Below, piece by piece: positions 30,792 to 39,745 of a DNA stretch of 50,005 bases; position 1 is the stretch's first letter; each line of letters opens with the position of its first letter. The position numbers were made by a program, and so were the translations under genes. The DNA lies in IMG/VR virus record IMGVR_UViG_3300047560_001339, positions 1 through 50,005 of that record. One strand, 5' to 3'. The stretch is from a virus. A model generated the notes under the pieces. It had not been told where the DNA came from and searched no databases. It was given only the letters and a program-made list of their open reading frames with translations.

Positions 30792-31304
30792 ATGCTATCA
30801 ATTATCTCAGCCTTACTAGGCATCACATCATCAGCGTTGCCAAACGTATTAAGTTTCTTCCAACAAAAGGGAGACCAGAAACATGAACGTGAGATGGCTC
30901 AATTACAAAATGCTCAAGCTTTGCTTATGGCAGAAAAAGGTTTTGCTTCACAAGAAAAAGTAGCTGCAATAGAATTAGAAGGAACGTACGCAGAAACGTA
31001 CGCTCAAGAACGTGTAGCTTTATATGACCATGATAAACAACTTATAGAAAAAGCATCTCAAAATGTAGTAGATTTAAATGCTAAAGTAAGACCTTATATT
31101 ACATTTATGTTTGTAGGTTTACTTGTATTTGTAGATATTGTTTCTTTAATCTGGGTTCTTGTATTAACTGCACAAAATCCTAACTTAGATTTCTTTTTAA
31201 CTGCATTAGATAAAGTGTTCTCAACTGAGGAGATGAGTATTCTAGCGTCCATTATCGGATTCTGGTTTGGGTCTCGTCAATGGGAAAAACATAATAGTAG
31301 ATAA
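30792..31304 (+). CDS. Holin (3-TM type, putative)
   Basis: 170 residues. A hydrophobic N-terminus (LSIISALLGITSSALPNVLS), a charged helical middle, then PYITFMFVGLLVFVDIVSLI and a last short hydrophobic ASIIGFWFGSRQW. The GFWFGSR end is typical of the three-helix holin family (Holin_3TMs-like). It would open the inner membrane for the lysozyme coded next; stop and next start overlap (TAATG). Confidence 0.7.
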   Translation: MLSIISALLGITSSALPNVLSFFQQKGDQKHEREMAQLQNAQALLMAEKGFASQEKVAAIELEGTYAETYAQERVALYDHDKQLIEKASQNVVDLNAKVRPYITFMFVGLLVFVDIVSLIWVLVLTAQNPNLDFFLTALDKVFSTEEMSILASIIGFWFGSRQWEKHNSR

Positions 31305-31753
31305 TGAAGACCTCAGAACGTGGTATCCAACTTATTAAACATCATGAAGGCGTGCGTAATAGGCCCTATAAATGTCCTGCTGGCCTTTGGACTGTTGGTG
31401 TTGGTCATCTTATCGGGGACGGCAAATCTTTGCCTGCAGATTGGAATCGTACTTTTACAAAGGAAGAAATAGATGGACTTCTTATACGTGACTTACGACG
31501 CTTCGAGTTGGGAATATGCAAGATGCTACCTAACGTGCCTCTTCGACAAGGTGAATTTGATTGCTTGGTCTCTTTTTCCTTTAATTTGGGCTTGGGGGCG
31601 TTTCAAAGATCAACACTCCGTCAAGCGCTTCTTAGGGGCGATAAAAAGGCGGCTATGGAATCGTTAGTGAAATATTGTCGTTCTGGTGTTAAAATACTGA
31701 AAGGTCTACAAACTCGTAGATTGGATGAACGTGCACTTTTTGAAAGTAAATAA
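31304..31753 (+). CDS. Endolysin, GH24 lysozyme
   Basis: 149 residues, T4/P22-type lysozyme that cuts the glycan of peptidoglycan. Catalytic triad by family spacing: E15 (KHHEG), C24 in place of Asp (YKCPAGLWT) and T30. The E-8-(D/C)-5-T rule is met, with Cys as in some lambdoid enzymes. VGVGH and FDCLVSFSFNLG follow as usual. No signal-anchor, so release by the holin just upstream is likely. Full length for the family. Confidence 0.9.
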   Translation: MKTSERGIQLIKHHEGVRNRPYKCPAGLWTVGVGHLIGDGKSLPADWNRTFTKEEIDGLLIRDLRRFELGICKMLPNVPLRQGEFDCLVSFSFNLGLGAFQRSTLRQALLRGDKKAAMESLVKYCRSGVKILKGLQTRRLDERALFESK

Positions 31754-33699
31754 TGCCATTAAGTAAACTCATATTTAAACCAGGTATCAACAAAGACCAA
31801 ACTGATTATGCTTCAGAAGGTGGTTGGTACTATATGGACAAAGTTCGCTTCCGTTCAGGGTTTCCTGAAAAACTAGGTGGCTGGACTGTAAAAACGTTTG
31901 ATCCATATGTAGGTTCTGCACGTAGTATATTTACTTGGACTACAACAGATGCCAGTCGTTTGGTAGCAGTAGGTACCAATGAAAAAATCTATGTAAATTC
32001 AGGCACAACTTTATACGATATTACTCCACTTCGTATTACTTATACACATGCATCAATCCCTAGTTCAGATAATTGCTTTAAAACAACATCAGGTTCTAAA
32101 CTTGTTGAAATATTAAATATTACTTCAGGCATCGAAGACGGTGAATGGGTTACATTTAGTGGCGTCACAAATGCTGTAGGTGGCGTTCCTGCATCTGACT
32201 TTAATAAAGAATTCCAAATTGATGTTATTAGTGGTACGCCCTATATCACTGTTGCAACTACTGCAACTTCTACTGCAACTTCTACGGGCAATACTAATAT
32301 TACTGCAGCATTCCAAATTAATATTGGATACTCAATAACTACATTAGGTTATGGCTGGGGTGCGGGTCCTTGGTCTCGTGGCACATGGGGTTCAGGTTCT
32401 ACATTACCTGTTTATTTCTACCCTAGATTAGAGTTCTTTGATAATTTTAATAATGATTTAGTATTTAATCTTTGGGCAAATGATCTTTATTATTGGGCAT
32501 ATGATCCAACATTTACAACTCGTGCGGTATTATTAAATTCTATTTCAGGTGCCGTTGCGGTTCCTCAACAAGTTAATATATCTTTATTTGCAGCATCTGG
32601 TCACTATGTAGCTCTTGGTTGTACTACTTATGACCCTTTAGCTTCTGCACCTAATTATTTAGGTACTTATGATCCATTACTTATTCGTTGGGCAAACGTA
32701 GATCCTGACATTGGTCCAGAACCAGAAAACTGGAAACCAGAACTTACTAATACAGCAGGCTTCTTAAGATTACAATCAGGTTCTCGTATTGTAGCAGCAA
32801 TTAACTCTCGCCAAGAAATGCTTATCTTTACTGATACGGCTTTAACTTCTATGCAATATTTAGGTACACAAGAAGTATTTGGTTTACAAGAGCTATCACA
32901 TAATATTTCAATCGTAGGTCCTAATGCTGTGATTGGTATTAATAACGTAGTTTACTGGATGGGTCGAGATAAATTCTTCACATACTCAGGTCGTGTAGAT
33001 GCATTACCTTGTACACTACGTCAATACATATTTAACAATATCAACTATGAACAAAGCCAAATCTTTTTTGCAGGCACTAATAACGAATATAATGAAATTG
33101 TATGGTTCTATTGTTCACAAAATTCTAACGAGATTGATCGATATGTTATCTATAACTATAATGAAAATATCTGGTATTACGGCAATCTAGAAAGAACTGC
33201 TTGGATTGATGCAGGCGACTTTGCTAAACCTATTGCATTTGATAATGGCTGGGTTTATTACCATGAAGATGGACCTAATGATGGACAACCACTTGGTGCA
33301 CCTCCATTACCACTAAGTGCTTATATTCAATCTGCTGACGTTGACATCGATGACGGCGATAAATATATGCTTATACGTCGTATTATTCCTGATGTTAACT
33401 TTAATGGCTCTCAAACAACTAATCCTGTAACAGGTACTGCTATAGTCCCACAAGCAACTATCACTGTAGGTGTACGTAATTTCCCTGGTGCAGCATCAGC
33501 TACAACTAATGCAGAAGGTGTTACAACTGCAGCTAACGTAGTAACTTCAACAGCAACGATTGACCAATATACTAACCAAGTATTTATTCGTGCCCGTGGT
33601 CGTCAAATGAATTTTAGAATTGAATCAAGCGGTGTAGGTACACAATGGCAACTTGGTATGCCTCGTGTAGATGCACGCCCAGACGGAAGAAGGAACTAA
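31753..33699 (+). CDS. Tail nozzle / DNA stabilisation protein (gp10-like)
   Basis: 648 residues. Starts LSKLIFKPGINKDQTDYASE with GGWYYMDKVRFRSGFPEKLG, a hallmark start of the P22 gp10-like packaged-DNA stabilisation and tail hub family. The rest is beta-rich with repeated blades (RLVAVGTNEKIYV; VIGINNVVYWMGRDKFFTY; YVIYNYNENIWYYGNLERT), as in a propeller nozzle. It closes the tail after DNA packaging. Overlaps the lysozyme stop (TAATG). Confidence 0.75.
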   Translation: MPLSKLIFKPGINKDQTDYASEGGWYYMDKVRFRSGFPEKLGGWTVKTFDPYVGSARSIFTWTTTDASRLVAVGTNEKIYVNSGTTLYDITPLRITYTHASIPSSDNCFKTTSGSKLVEILNITSGIEDGEWVTFSGVTNAVGGVPASDFNKEFQIDVISGTPYITVATTATSTATSTGNTNITAAFQINIGYSITTLGYGWGAGPWSRGTWGSGSTLPVYFYPRLEFFDNFNNDLVFNLWANDLYYWAYDPTFTTRAVLLNSISGAVAVPQQVNISLFAASGHYVALGCTTYDPLASAPNYLGTYDPLLIRWANVDPDIGPEPENWKPELTNTAGFLRLQSGSRIVAAINSRQEMLIFTDTALTSMQYLGTQEVFGLQELSHNISIVGPNAVIGINNVVYWMGRDKFFTYSGRVDALPCTLRQYIFNNINYEQSQIFFAGTNNEYNEIVWFYCSQNSNEIDRYVIYNYNENIWYYGNLERTAWIDAGDFAKPIAFDNGWVYYHEDGPNDGQPLGAPPLPLSAYIQSADVDIDDGDKYMLIRRIIPDVNFNGSQTTNPVTGTAIVPQATITVGVRNFPGAASATTNAEGVTTAANVVTSTATIDQYTNQVFIRARGRQMNFRIESSGVGTQWQLGMPRVDARPDGRRN

Positions 33700-33700
33700 T

Positions 33701-33901
33701 ATGGCAGATTATATTGTTAAATCAAAAGCACCGGCATTAGCATTAAGTCCTATTACATTTTCACAACAACACTTTGACTTATATAGCCAACAGCTTCGCG
33801 TTTATTTTAATACACTTGATAATGCAAATGGACAGACAATTGTAGAAGATAACAAACTTAATGCACTTGTATGGCTTAATGCAGGAACGGGGATTTTCTG
33901 A
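33701..33901 (+). CDS. Small phage structural-module protein, 66 aa
   Basis: Start chosen at 33701 (MADYIVKSKAPALALSP), directly after the preceding stop; an in-frame ATG at 33671 lies inside that gene. Contains FSQQHFDLYSQQLRVYFNTL, a pattern I recall from small proteins next to nozzle genes. Helical; unknown role. Stop overlaps the next start (TGATG). Confidence 0.6.
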   Translation: MADYIVKSKAPALALSPITFSQQHFDLYSQQLRVYFNTLDNANGQTIVEDNKLNALVWLNAGTGIF

Positions 33902-34236
33902 TGGCTTACAATAATATAACTCCACTACAACTAGGTCAAGCTGCGATCACAACTTCATATGCTACGATTTATACAGTACCTGCAAACACAAGAACATATG
34001 TTAAAGACATGGATATTGTTAATACAACTTCAGCTACTATTGGTATTTATGTAAGTTTAGTTCCAAGTGGTGGTACAGCAGGAACTTCTAATGCATTATT
34101 TTATAATACACCTCTACCATTAAATACAATTGTGCAATGGGCTGGTTCTCAAATATTAAATGCAGGAGATACAATCCAAGTTAAAGCATCAGCTACAGGT
34201 TGTACTATTACAGTAAGTGGTGGCGAAGCAGTATGA
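33901..34236 (+). CDS. Conserved beta-sandwich phage protein, 111 aa
   Basis: Contains LGQAAITTSYATIYTVPANT, RTYVKDMDIVNTTSATIGIY and ILNAGDTIQVKASATGCTIT, a widely conserved small phage protein of unknown function that looks like a beta sandwich. Probably decorates the tail or head. Coupled to both neighbours by overlapping start and stop codons. Confidence 0.6.
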   Translation: MAYNNITPLQLGQAAITTSYATIYTVPANTRTYVKDMDIVNTTSATIGIYVSLVPSGGTAGTSNALFYNTPLPLNTIVQWAGSQILNAGDTIQVKASATGCTITVSGGEAV

Positions 34237-34973
34237 GTATTGCTTACTATCCTATTAAACCTACATCATATGGGGCACAGATTCAGTTCCCTAATGGTGC
34301 GTTTCATCAGGATGGCTATACTACATTAACTGTAGCTATACCAAATCCAACATCAACGGCAGATATTGATGTAGTTTCTACAGCTGGTTTTTTAGATGCG
34401 GGTGCATTATATATAGGTCATGAGTTAATTAAATATACGGGCAAGACTGCTACATCATTTACTGGAATTACAAGAGCTGCTTATAGTTCTAGCGGATCTA
34501 GCCATCCTATTGGTACTTATGTATCAGAAGCTCAACCTGTGCCCTCACCTACATCGGCATTAACGGTTGTATTTACAACGACAGATGCAAGTAATCAAGT
34601 TTATATAGATCCGGCAGATAAAACTAAAGTAGTCCATTCTATAGCTGGGTATTATAATATTCAGTTTAGTATCCAATTACTTACTGAAGATAGTGCGGAT
34701 AATGTGACTTTATGGTTTAGACAAGATGGTGTTGATGTGCCATTTAGTGCAGGGGTTGCAACAGTTCCAAGTACACATGGAGGCTCTCCCGGTACAGCTA
34801 TTATTTCATGGAACATTGTTTTACCATTTAACGCAGGGCAATATATACAATTATTAATGTCATCAGATACAGGTAACACAGTAGCGGCTACATATCCGCC
34901 AGGTACAAGCCCAGTACATCCCGCTTCCCCATCAATCATTCTTACTTCAACGTTTGTATCGGCGCTGTATTAA
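34233..34973 (+). CDS. Structural beta protein with C1q/jelly-roll-like end
   Basis: 246 residues from the ATG at 34233 (MSIAYYPIKPTSYGAQIQFP), which overlaps the previous stop. A beta domain at ~35-95 (GFLDAGALYIGHELIKYTGK, TGITRAAYSS, HPIGTYV) is the same module as in the protein at 15582. The C-terminal ~140 residues (GYYNIQFSIQLLTEDSADNV, LPFNAGQYIQLLMSS) follow a TNF/C1q-like jelly roll, often a binding tip. Likely a virion protein. Confidence 0.55.
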   Translation: MSIAYYPIKPTSYGAQIQFPNGAFHQDGYTTLTVAIPNPTSTADIDVVSTAGFLDAGALYIGHELIKYTGKTATSFTGITRAAYSSSGSSHPIGTYVSEAQPVPSPTSALTVVFTTTDASNQVYIDPADKTKVVHSIAGYYNIQFSIQLLTEDSADNVTLWFRQDGVDVPFSAGVATVPSTHGGSPGTAIISWNIVLPFNAGQYIQLLMSSDTGNTVAATYPPGTSPVHPASPSIILTSTFVSALY

Positions 34974-35006
34974 TGGTATTATTACACTAATTATGAAGGA
35001 TCTTTT

Positions 35007-36737
35007 ATGACTACATCCCACACAGCTCACGGTTTAGCTTCCTTAGGTCGCCATGGCGATACTATGCTCGTTCATATGAGCCCACATGAAGTGGCTGGAC
35101 TTAACTATTTAGCTAAAAAACAAGGCACTAGCTTAACTATTAACCCTCATACAGGTCTTCCAGAAGCATTTAGCTTAGGTGGATTCTTCAAGGGTTTATT
35201 ACCTATGTTTGCTGGCGCTATGACAGGTGGTGCTGGTATGCCTTTATGGGCAGGTATTGCGGCAGGGGCTGCAACGGGGGCTGCTACTAATAAAGATCAT
35301 TTGATGGGTGCATTAACCGGTGGTTTAGGTGGCTATGGTGGATTTAATTTAGGTCAAGGTTTTGCAGCTGCGGGTACGCCCACTCCTCCTTCTGTTGCTA
35401 CTTCGGGATATGTAGATCCTATGACTGCAGCTAATGCTACAGATGTAGTAAAACAAGGTATCGCTAATCCTTTATCTGGTATGAACACGGGTCTTCAAAC
35501 TCAAAATCTATACCCAACTAATTTATTAAATCAAGCAAATGCATCAGGTTTTGCGGGTTCTGCAGGTACAGGAGCTACGGGTGTAGATAAAAGCTTTTTA
35601 GGCGGTCTTGATAAAATGGGTTCAGGTATTAAAAATATAGCTACTGGACAAGAAGGCGCATGGGATAAGTTTAAAAACTATTATACTCCAGAGGGTTCAA
35701 AACAAATTAGTGACTTAGCAGGCTATAGTAAAATTGCTATGCCTATAGGTGGCGCTGTTTTAAGCGGAATAGAACCATCAGATATTTATGGCGAACCTAT
35801 AAAACCAAGCACTAAAGATAAATATGATCCATATTCAACACTAAGTTTAGGTAATGATACTGGTCTTCGATTAGTTGCTGAAGGTGGTTATATTGATGGA
35901 TATGCAGTTGGTGGTACAGTTACTACAGGCGGTTTAAGAGATTTATATTCTGCGACCGACACACAAACTAATCCAGCGCTAAGCCGTGATGGTTATGGTG
36001 TAGGAAGATTAGATTCTTTAGCTCGTGAACAATCATTAAACCAAGCACAAACTATGGGATATGCTATGGGCGGTCCAGTAAGCTTTGCTGATGGTGGCGA
36101 TGCTACAAAAGAAGATTTACCTGCGTTAGATCAAAATATGGGATTAGGTTCAATAATACCAACTTCTAGCCCTACAGCATCTGCACAAACAGTGCCTTCT
36201 CAAGCAGTACAAACTGCAGCGGCTACATTAGGTAATGCACCAAGTTCAGACGGTAGTATTGTGACTCAAGTAGTAAATAATTTAAAAGCTGATCCTAACT
36301 ATCAACCTAAAAATCCTATTGAGTCTGCTATTGTTAAACAAATTAAAGGCACTGACCAAGCTCAACAAGGTCAAGGTCTCGGTTCATTAGCACCTAGCCA
36401 ACCTATGGCACCAAGTTATAATCCTTCTGTGGCTATGGGTCCAACTTATTATGCTGGTATGAATGCTCCACGTGGTTATGCTCATGGTGGTTACTTAGAT
36501 GGTCAAGGCGATGGCATGAGTGATTCAATTCCTGCTACAATAGAAGGTAAACAACCAGCACGTTTAGCAGATGGTGAATTTGTAGTACCTGCAGATGTTG
36601 TAAGTCATATTGGTAATGGTTCATCTAAAGCAGGATCAAAAAGATTATATTCTATGTTAGACCGAGTAAGAAAAGCTAGAACTGGTCATACTAAACAAGG
36701 TAAAGAAATTAAACCAGAAAAATACATGCCTGCATGA
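35007..36737 (+). CDS. Large internal/tail virion protein with GG repeats
   Basis: 576 residues. N-terminal domain (MLVHMSPHEVAGLNYLAKKQ), a Gly/Ala-rich hydrophobic stretch at ~60-120 (FAGAMTGGAGMPLWAGIAAG) that could insert in a membrane, and repeated GYA-x-GG turns (VAEGGYIDGYAVGGTV, GYAMGGPVSFADGG, GYAHGGYLDG). The end is conserved-looking (LADGEFVVPADVVSHIGNGS). This set is typical of aquatic podovirus ejection or tail proteins. AAGGATCTTTT precedes the ATG. Confidence 0.55.
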   Translation: MTTSHTAHGLASLGRHGDTMLVHMSPHEVAGLNYLAKKQGTSLTINPHTGLPEAFSLGGFFKGLLPMFAGAMTGGAGMPLWAGIAAGAATGAATNKDHLMGALTGGLGGYGGFNLGQGFAAAGTPTPPSVATSGYVDPMTAANATDVVKQGIANPLSGMNTGLQTQNLYPTNLLNQANASGFAGSAGTGATGVDKSFLGGLDKMGSGIKNIATGQEGAWDKFKNYYTPEGSKQISDLAGYSKIAMPIGGAVLSGIEPSDIYGEPIKPSTKDKYDPYSTLSLGNDTGLRLVAEGGYIDGYAVGGTVTTGGLRDLYSATDTQTNPALSRDGYGVGRLDSLAREQSLNQAQTMGYAMGGPVSFADGGDATKEDLPALDQNMGLGSIIPTSSPTASAQTVPSQAVQTAAATLGNAPSSDGSIVTQVVNNLKADPNYQPKNPIESAIVKQIKGTDQAQQGQGLGSLAPSQPMAPSYNPSVAMGPTYYAGMNAPRGYAHGGYLDGQGDGMSDSIPATIEGKQPARLADGEFVVPADVVSHIGNGSSKAGSKRLYSMLDRVRKARTGHTKQGKEIKPEKYMPA

Positions 36738-37147
36738 ACAAAGTACAAATTGTAGCTCCTAATAACATATATAGTGTTTGGAGTGATATAGATAGTTTTT
36801 TAAATGCTTCACTTAATACTGCAACAGGAGATTGTACTCTAGAGCAGTTACAACTTTTATTAGTACGAGGTGAGCAAACTTTATTAGTATCTACTGATGA
36901 GAATGGCAAACTTAATGGTGCTATGACAGTAGAGTTTCAAAATAGACCAAGTAACCGAGTGATGTTTATTACAGCCCTTGGTGGTAATGGAATTGTAAAT
37001 AATGAAACATTCGAGCAGGTAGAGAACTGGGCTAGAATGCAAGGTGCAACAAAAGTAAGTGCTTGGTGCCAAGAGGCGCAAGCTAGATTATATAAACTAA
37101 AAGCAAACTTTAACACTGTAAGAATGGTTGTGGAGAAAGATTTATGA
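36734..37147 (+). CDS. GNAT-like acetyltransferase-fold protein
   Basis: 137 residues with a GNAT-like order of elements: N-terminal helix region (VWSDIDSFLNAS), beta strands with a substrate-side TLLVSTDENGKLNGAMTVEF, RVMFITALGG in place of the acetyl-CoA loop strand, helix WARMQGATKVSAWC, and LYKLKANFNTVRMVVEKDL as the last strand. The usual Q/RxxGxG/A loop is not clear, so it may be inactive or structural. It lies among internal virion genes and overlaps both neighbours by 4 nt. Confidence 0.55.
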   Translation: MNKVQIVAPNNIYSVWSDIDSFLNASLNTATGDCTLEQLQLLLVRGEQTLLVSTDENGKLNGAMTVEFQNRPSNRVMFITALGGNGIVNNETFEQVENWARMQGATKVSAWCQEAQARLYKLKANFNTVRMVVEKDL

Positions 37148-38256
37148 AATTATTAAACTTGTTTAACTGGGTTCAAAACCTTGTAGAAGCATTTACCTTT
37201 TATGGTTCTGGTGGTGGATCAGGTGGTGGAGGCTCACAAACTTCTACATCTTATTCTACTAACTTACCTGAATATGCTAAGCCATACTATGAAGAACTAT
37301 TAAAACAAACAGGTAAAGCAGTATATACTACAGGCCCAGCTGGTGAAGTTACAGGCGTTAAAGGCATGCCTACTTATGAAGGCGAAAGAATTGCAGGGTT
37401 CACACCAGGTCAATTAGCATTACAAAAAGAAGTAGCGGGTATGACAAGACCAGGTGGTTTTGGTGCTGCTACAGCAGGTCTTACAGAAGGTCAAAGATTA
37501 GGTTTTGGTGCTGGTGCTACAGGTCTTACTCAAGCCTTCGGATATACACCTACAACAACAACTGGTGGTACATTTACTCCGGGTGCTGCTTCATATTACA
37601 TGTCTCCTTACTCAACTAATGTTACTGATATTGCAGTTCGTGAAGCAGAAAAACAAAGAGACTTAGCTAAAGCTGCTGGTATGACTGGTGCTATTAGCCG
37701 TGGTACATTTGGTGGTGCACGTCAAGCATTATTACAAGCTGAACAAGGTCGTGGTGCTGCTCAAAATATTGCAGATATTAGAGCTAAAGGTCAACAAGAA
37801 GCATATACAAATGCGCAAGCACAGTTCCAAGCTGACCAAGCTAGACGTCTACAAGCTGAACAACTTAATCAACAAGCTCAACAATACGCTGCAGGACTTG
37901 GTAAAGACATTGGTCTTGCTGGTATTACTACAGGTATTGATGCTTCTGCTAAACAAGCTGCCGCTGCCGCTGCTCAACAAACTTCTGATCTAGAAAGAAT
38001 GAAAGCACAAGCTGCAACTGAAGGTGAGAAACAAGCCTTACAACAAAAAATTGATGATCTTAAATATCAAACCTTCCAAGAACAACAGAACTATCAAAAA
38101 CAACAACTTGAATACCTCAGTAATATTCTTAGGGGGAACGCTGCGGCGCTTGGTTCTACTCAAGTTCAATACACACCACAACCTTCAACCATATCTCAAA
38201 TTGGTGGACTCGGTTTAGCAGGTCTTGGTTTAGCTAATGTACTAGGCAAAGGATAA
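37144..38256 (+). CDS. Internal virion protein, coiled-coil (ejection-like)
   Basis: 370 residues: GSGGGSGGGGSQTSTSYSTN near the N-terminus, a PEYAKPYYEELLKQTGKAVY motif, then GFTPGQLALQKEVAGM. A long Gln/Ala-rich helical region runs ~165-330 (KAAGMTGAISRGTFGGARQA, ADQARRLQAEQLNQQAQQYA). The end is hydrophobic Gly-Leu (GLGLAGLGLANVLGKG). This plan is shared with podovirus inner-core or ejection proteins that form a DNA conduit. Function by analogy. Confidence 0.6.
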   Translation: MKLLNLFNWVQNLVEAFTFYGSGGGSGGGGSQTSTSYSTNLPEYAKPYYEELLKQTGKAVYTTGPAGEVTGVKGMPTYEGERIAGFTPGQLALQKEVAGMTRPGGFGAATAGLTEGQRLGFGAGATGLTQAFGYTPTTTTGGTFTPGAASYYMSPYSTNVTDIAVREAEKQRDLAKAAGMTGAISRGTFGGARQALLQAEQGRGAAQNIADIRAKGQQEAYTNAQAQFQADQARRLQAEQLNQQAQQYAAGLGKDIGLAGITTGIDASAKQAAAAAAQQTSDLERMKAQAATEGEKQALQQKIDDLKYQTFQEQQNYQKQQLEYLSNILRGNAAALGSTQVQYTPQPSTISQIGGLGLAGLGLANVLGKG

Positions 38257-38259
38257 AGC

Positions 38260-39735
38260 ATGAATATTGTTAAATTACAAAACGAATTAAAAGGTGTACC
38301 TGACAACGCACTTATTAATTATGTGCAAAATCCTACTGGCCAAGTACCAAGTTACTTAGCTTTATCTGAGTTACAACGTAGAAAAGAAATGCGTGCTAAC
38401 TATGAAAAACAAAAAGCACCTGAAACTACAGTGGCAGACGATATAAAACAACAGTCACAACCTAGCGGCCTTGCGATGCTAGCTAAAAACCCTGCACAAG
38501 GTAATCCTACCATGTCAAGTGCTCCTACAGAACCAGGTGTTGCTGGGTTACCAGTACCTGATCAAATGTTTAGCGGTCAAGGTATGGCAGCTGGCGGTAT
38601 TGTAGCGTTTGATGAAGGTGGTCATGTGCCTAGTTATGCAGGTATAACTGATGGTTCTTATATTTCACCTAACTTTTATACAGCTTCTCCAGATCAATCA
38701 GCTGCTATGGCTGATGTACAAGCTAAAATTGAAGAAGGTAAACGACAAGCCGCTAAAATTGCAATACAAAAATCTCAACAAGGTATACCACTTACAATGG
38801 ATGAGAAAGCACTATTACAAGAACGCGGTGTAGTTAACGCTATGTCAGGTGCTACTGCAGCGACTCCAGTAGATTTACCAAGTGCTCCTACCGTAAATAA
38901 AAAACCTATATTAGACACTACTCAAAATATTGCTACACAAGATAAAAATGTACCACCTAAACCTATTAATCCATTTGAAGGATACCCAGGTTCTTATACG
39001 CCTGAAAAAGTAAAAGGTATCGCAGAGTATGGTAAAGAGTTCCAAGATTACTTAGGTGTAGATCCTATGAAACAACAGCTTGCGGATAGACTAGCTAAGA
39101 TGGAAAAAGGTGCGACTGAACAAGAACGTATTGCTCCATGGATGGCTTTAGCTCAAGCAGGTTTTGGTATAGCTGCGGGTAAGTCTCCATATGCATTACA
39201 AAATATTGCTGAAGGTGCTACTGCAGGACTTAAAGCTTATGGTGAGTCTAGAGAAAAAATGGCAGCTCTAGAAGAAAAACGCTTCTCATTACTTAATGAC
39301 ATTGCTAAAGCAGACCGTGCAGAGAAAATTGCAGTTGGTAAATACGGTGCTGATAGTAAACAAGCAGCTGAAGAAAGAAACTTCAAAGAAAAATTACAAG
39401 ATAAACATGATAAAGTTCTATATCAAATCAATAAAGAAGATAACTTAGCTGCATTAAACAAAGCTACAGCAGGTAAACAACCTACAGTTACAGAGAACTT
39501 AAAAGCTATTGAGTATATTAACGAGCATTTACCATCTAGAGAAAAAGAAATCTTAGCTGAACTTGGTGGTAATGCAAAAGAAAAAGGTTCTAAAAACTAC
39601 GATGAATATTTACGACGTATGGAAAAAGCTAGACAAGATTTAAGATTACAAGCATTAACAGGTAATCCATCTGCTGGCACTGCAGCTACTCCAAATATTG
39701 CTGCTACATATGTACCTGGTAAAGGCTTTCAATAA
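38260..39735 (+). CDS. Internal virion protein of unknown fold
   Basis: 491 residues. The N-terminus (IVKLQNELKGVPDNALINYV, PSYLALSELQRRKEMRANYE) is a small helical domain repeated in many phage inner proteins. A Y/A-x-GG turn (FDEGGHVPSYAGI) sits near 110-120. Residues ~280-470 are helical (IAPWMALAQAGFGIAAGKSP, GLKAYGESREKMAALEEKRF). Likely packaged in the head and ejected. Position between two other inner proteins supports this. Confidence 0.55.
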   Translation: MNIVKLQNELKGVPDNALINYVQNPTGQVPSYLALSELQRRKEMRANYEKQKAPETTVADDIKQQSQPSGLAMLAKNPAQGNPTMSSAPTEPGVAGLPVPDQMFSGQGMAAGGIVAFDEGGHVPSYAGITDGSYISPNFYTASPDQSAAMADVQAKIEEGKRQAAKIAIQKSQQGIPLTMDEKALLQERGVVNAMSGATAATPVDLPSAPTVNKKPILDTTQNIATQDKNVPPKPINPFEGYPGSYTPEKVKGIAEYGKEFQDYLGVDPMKQQLADRLAKMEKGATEQERIAPWMALAQAGFGIAAGKSPYALQNIAEGATAGLKAYGESREKMAALEEKRFSLLNDIAKADRAEKIAVGKYGADSKQAAEERNFKEKLQDKHDKVLYQINKEDNLAALNKATAGKQPTVTENLKAIEYINEHLPSREKEILAELGGNAKEKGSKNYDEYLRRMEKARQDLRLQALTGNPSAGTAATPNIAATYVPGKGFQ

Positions 39736-39745
39736 AACCTAGAAC

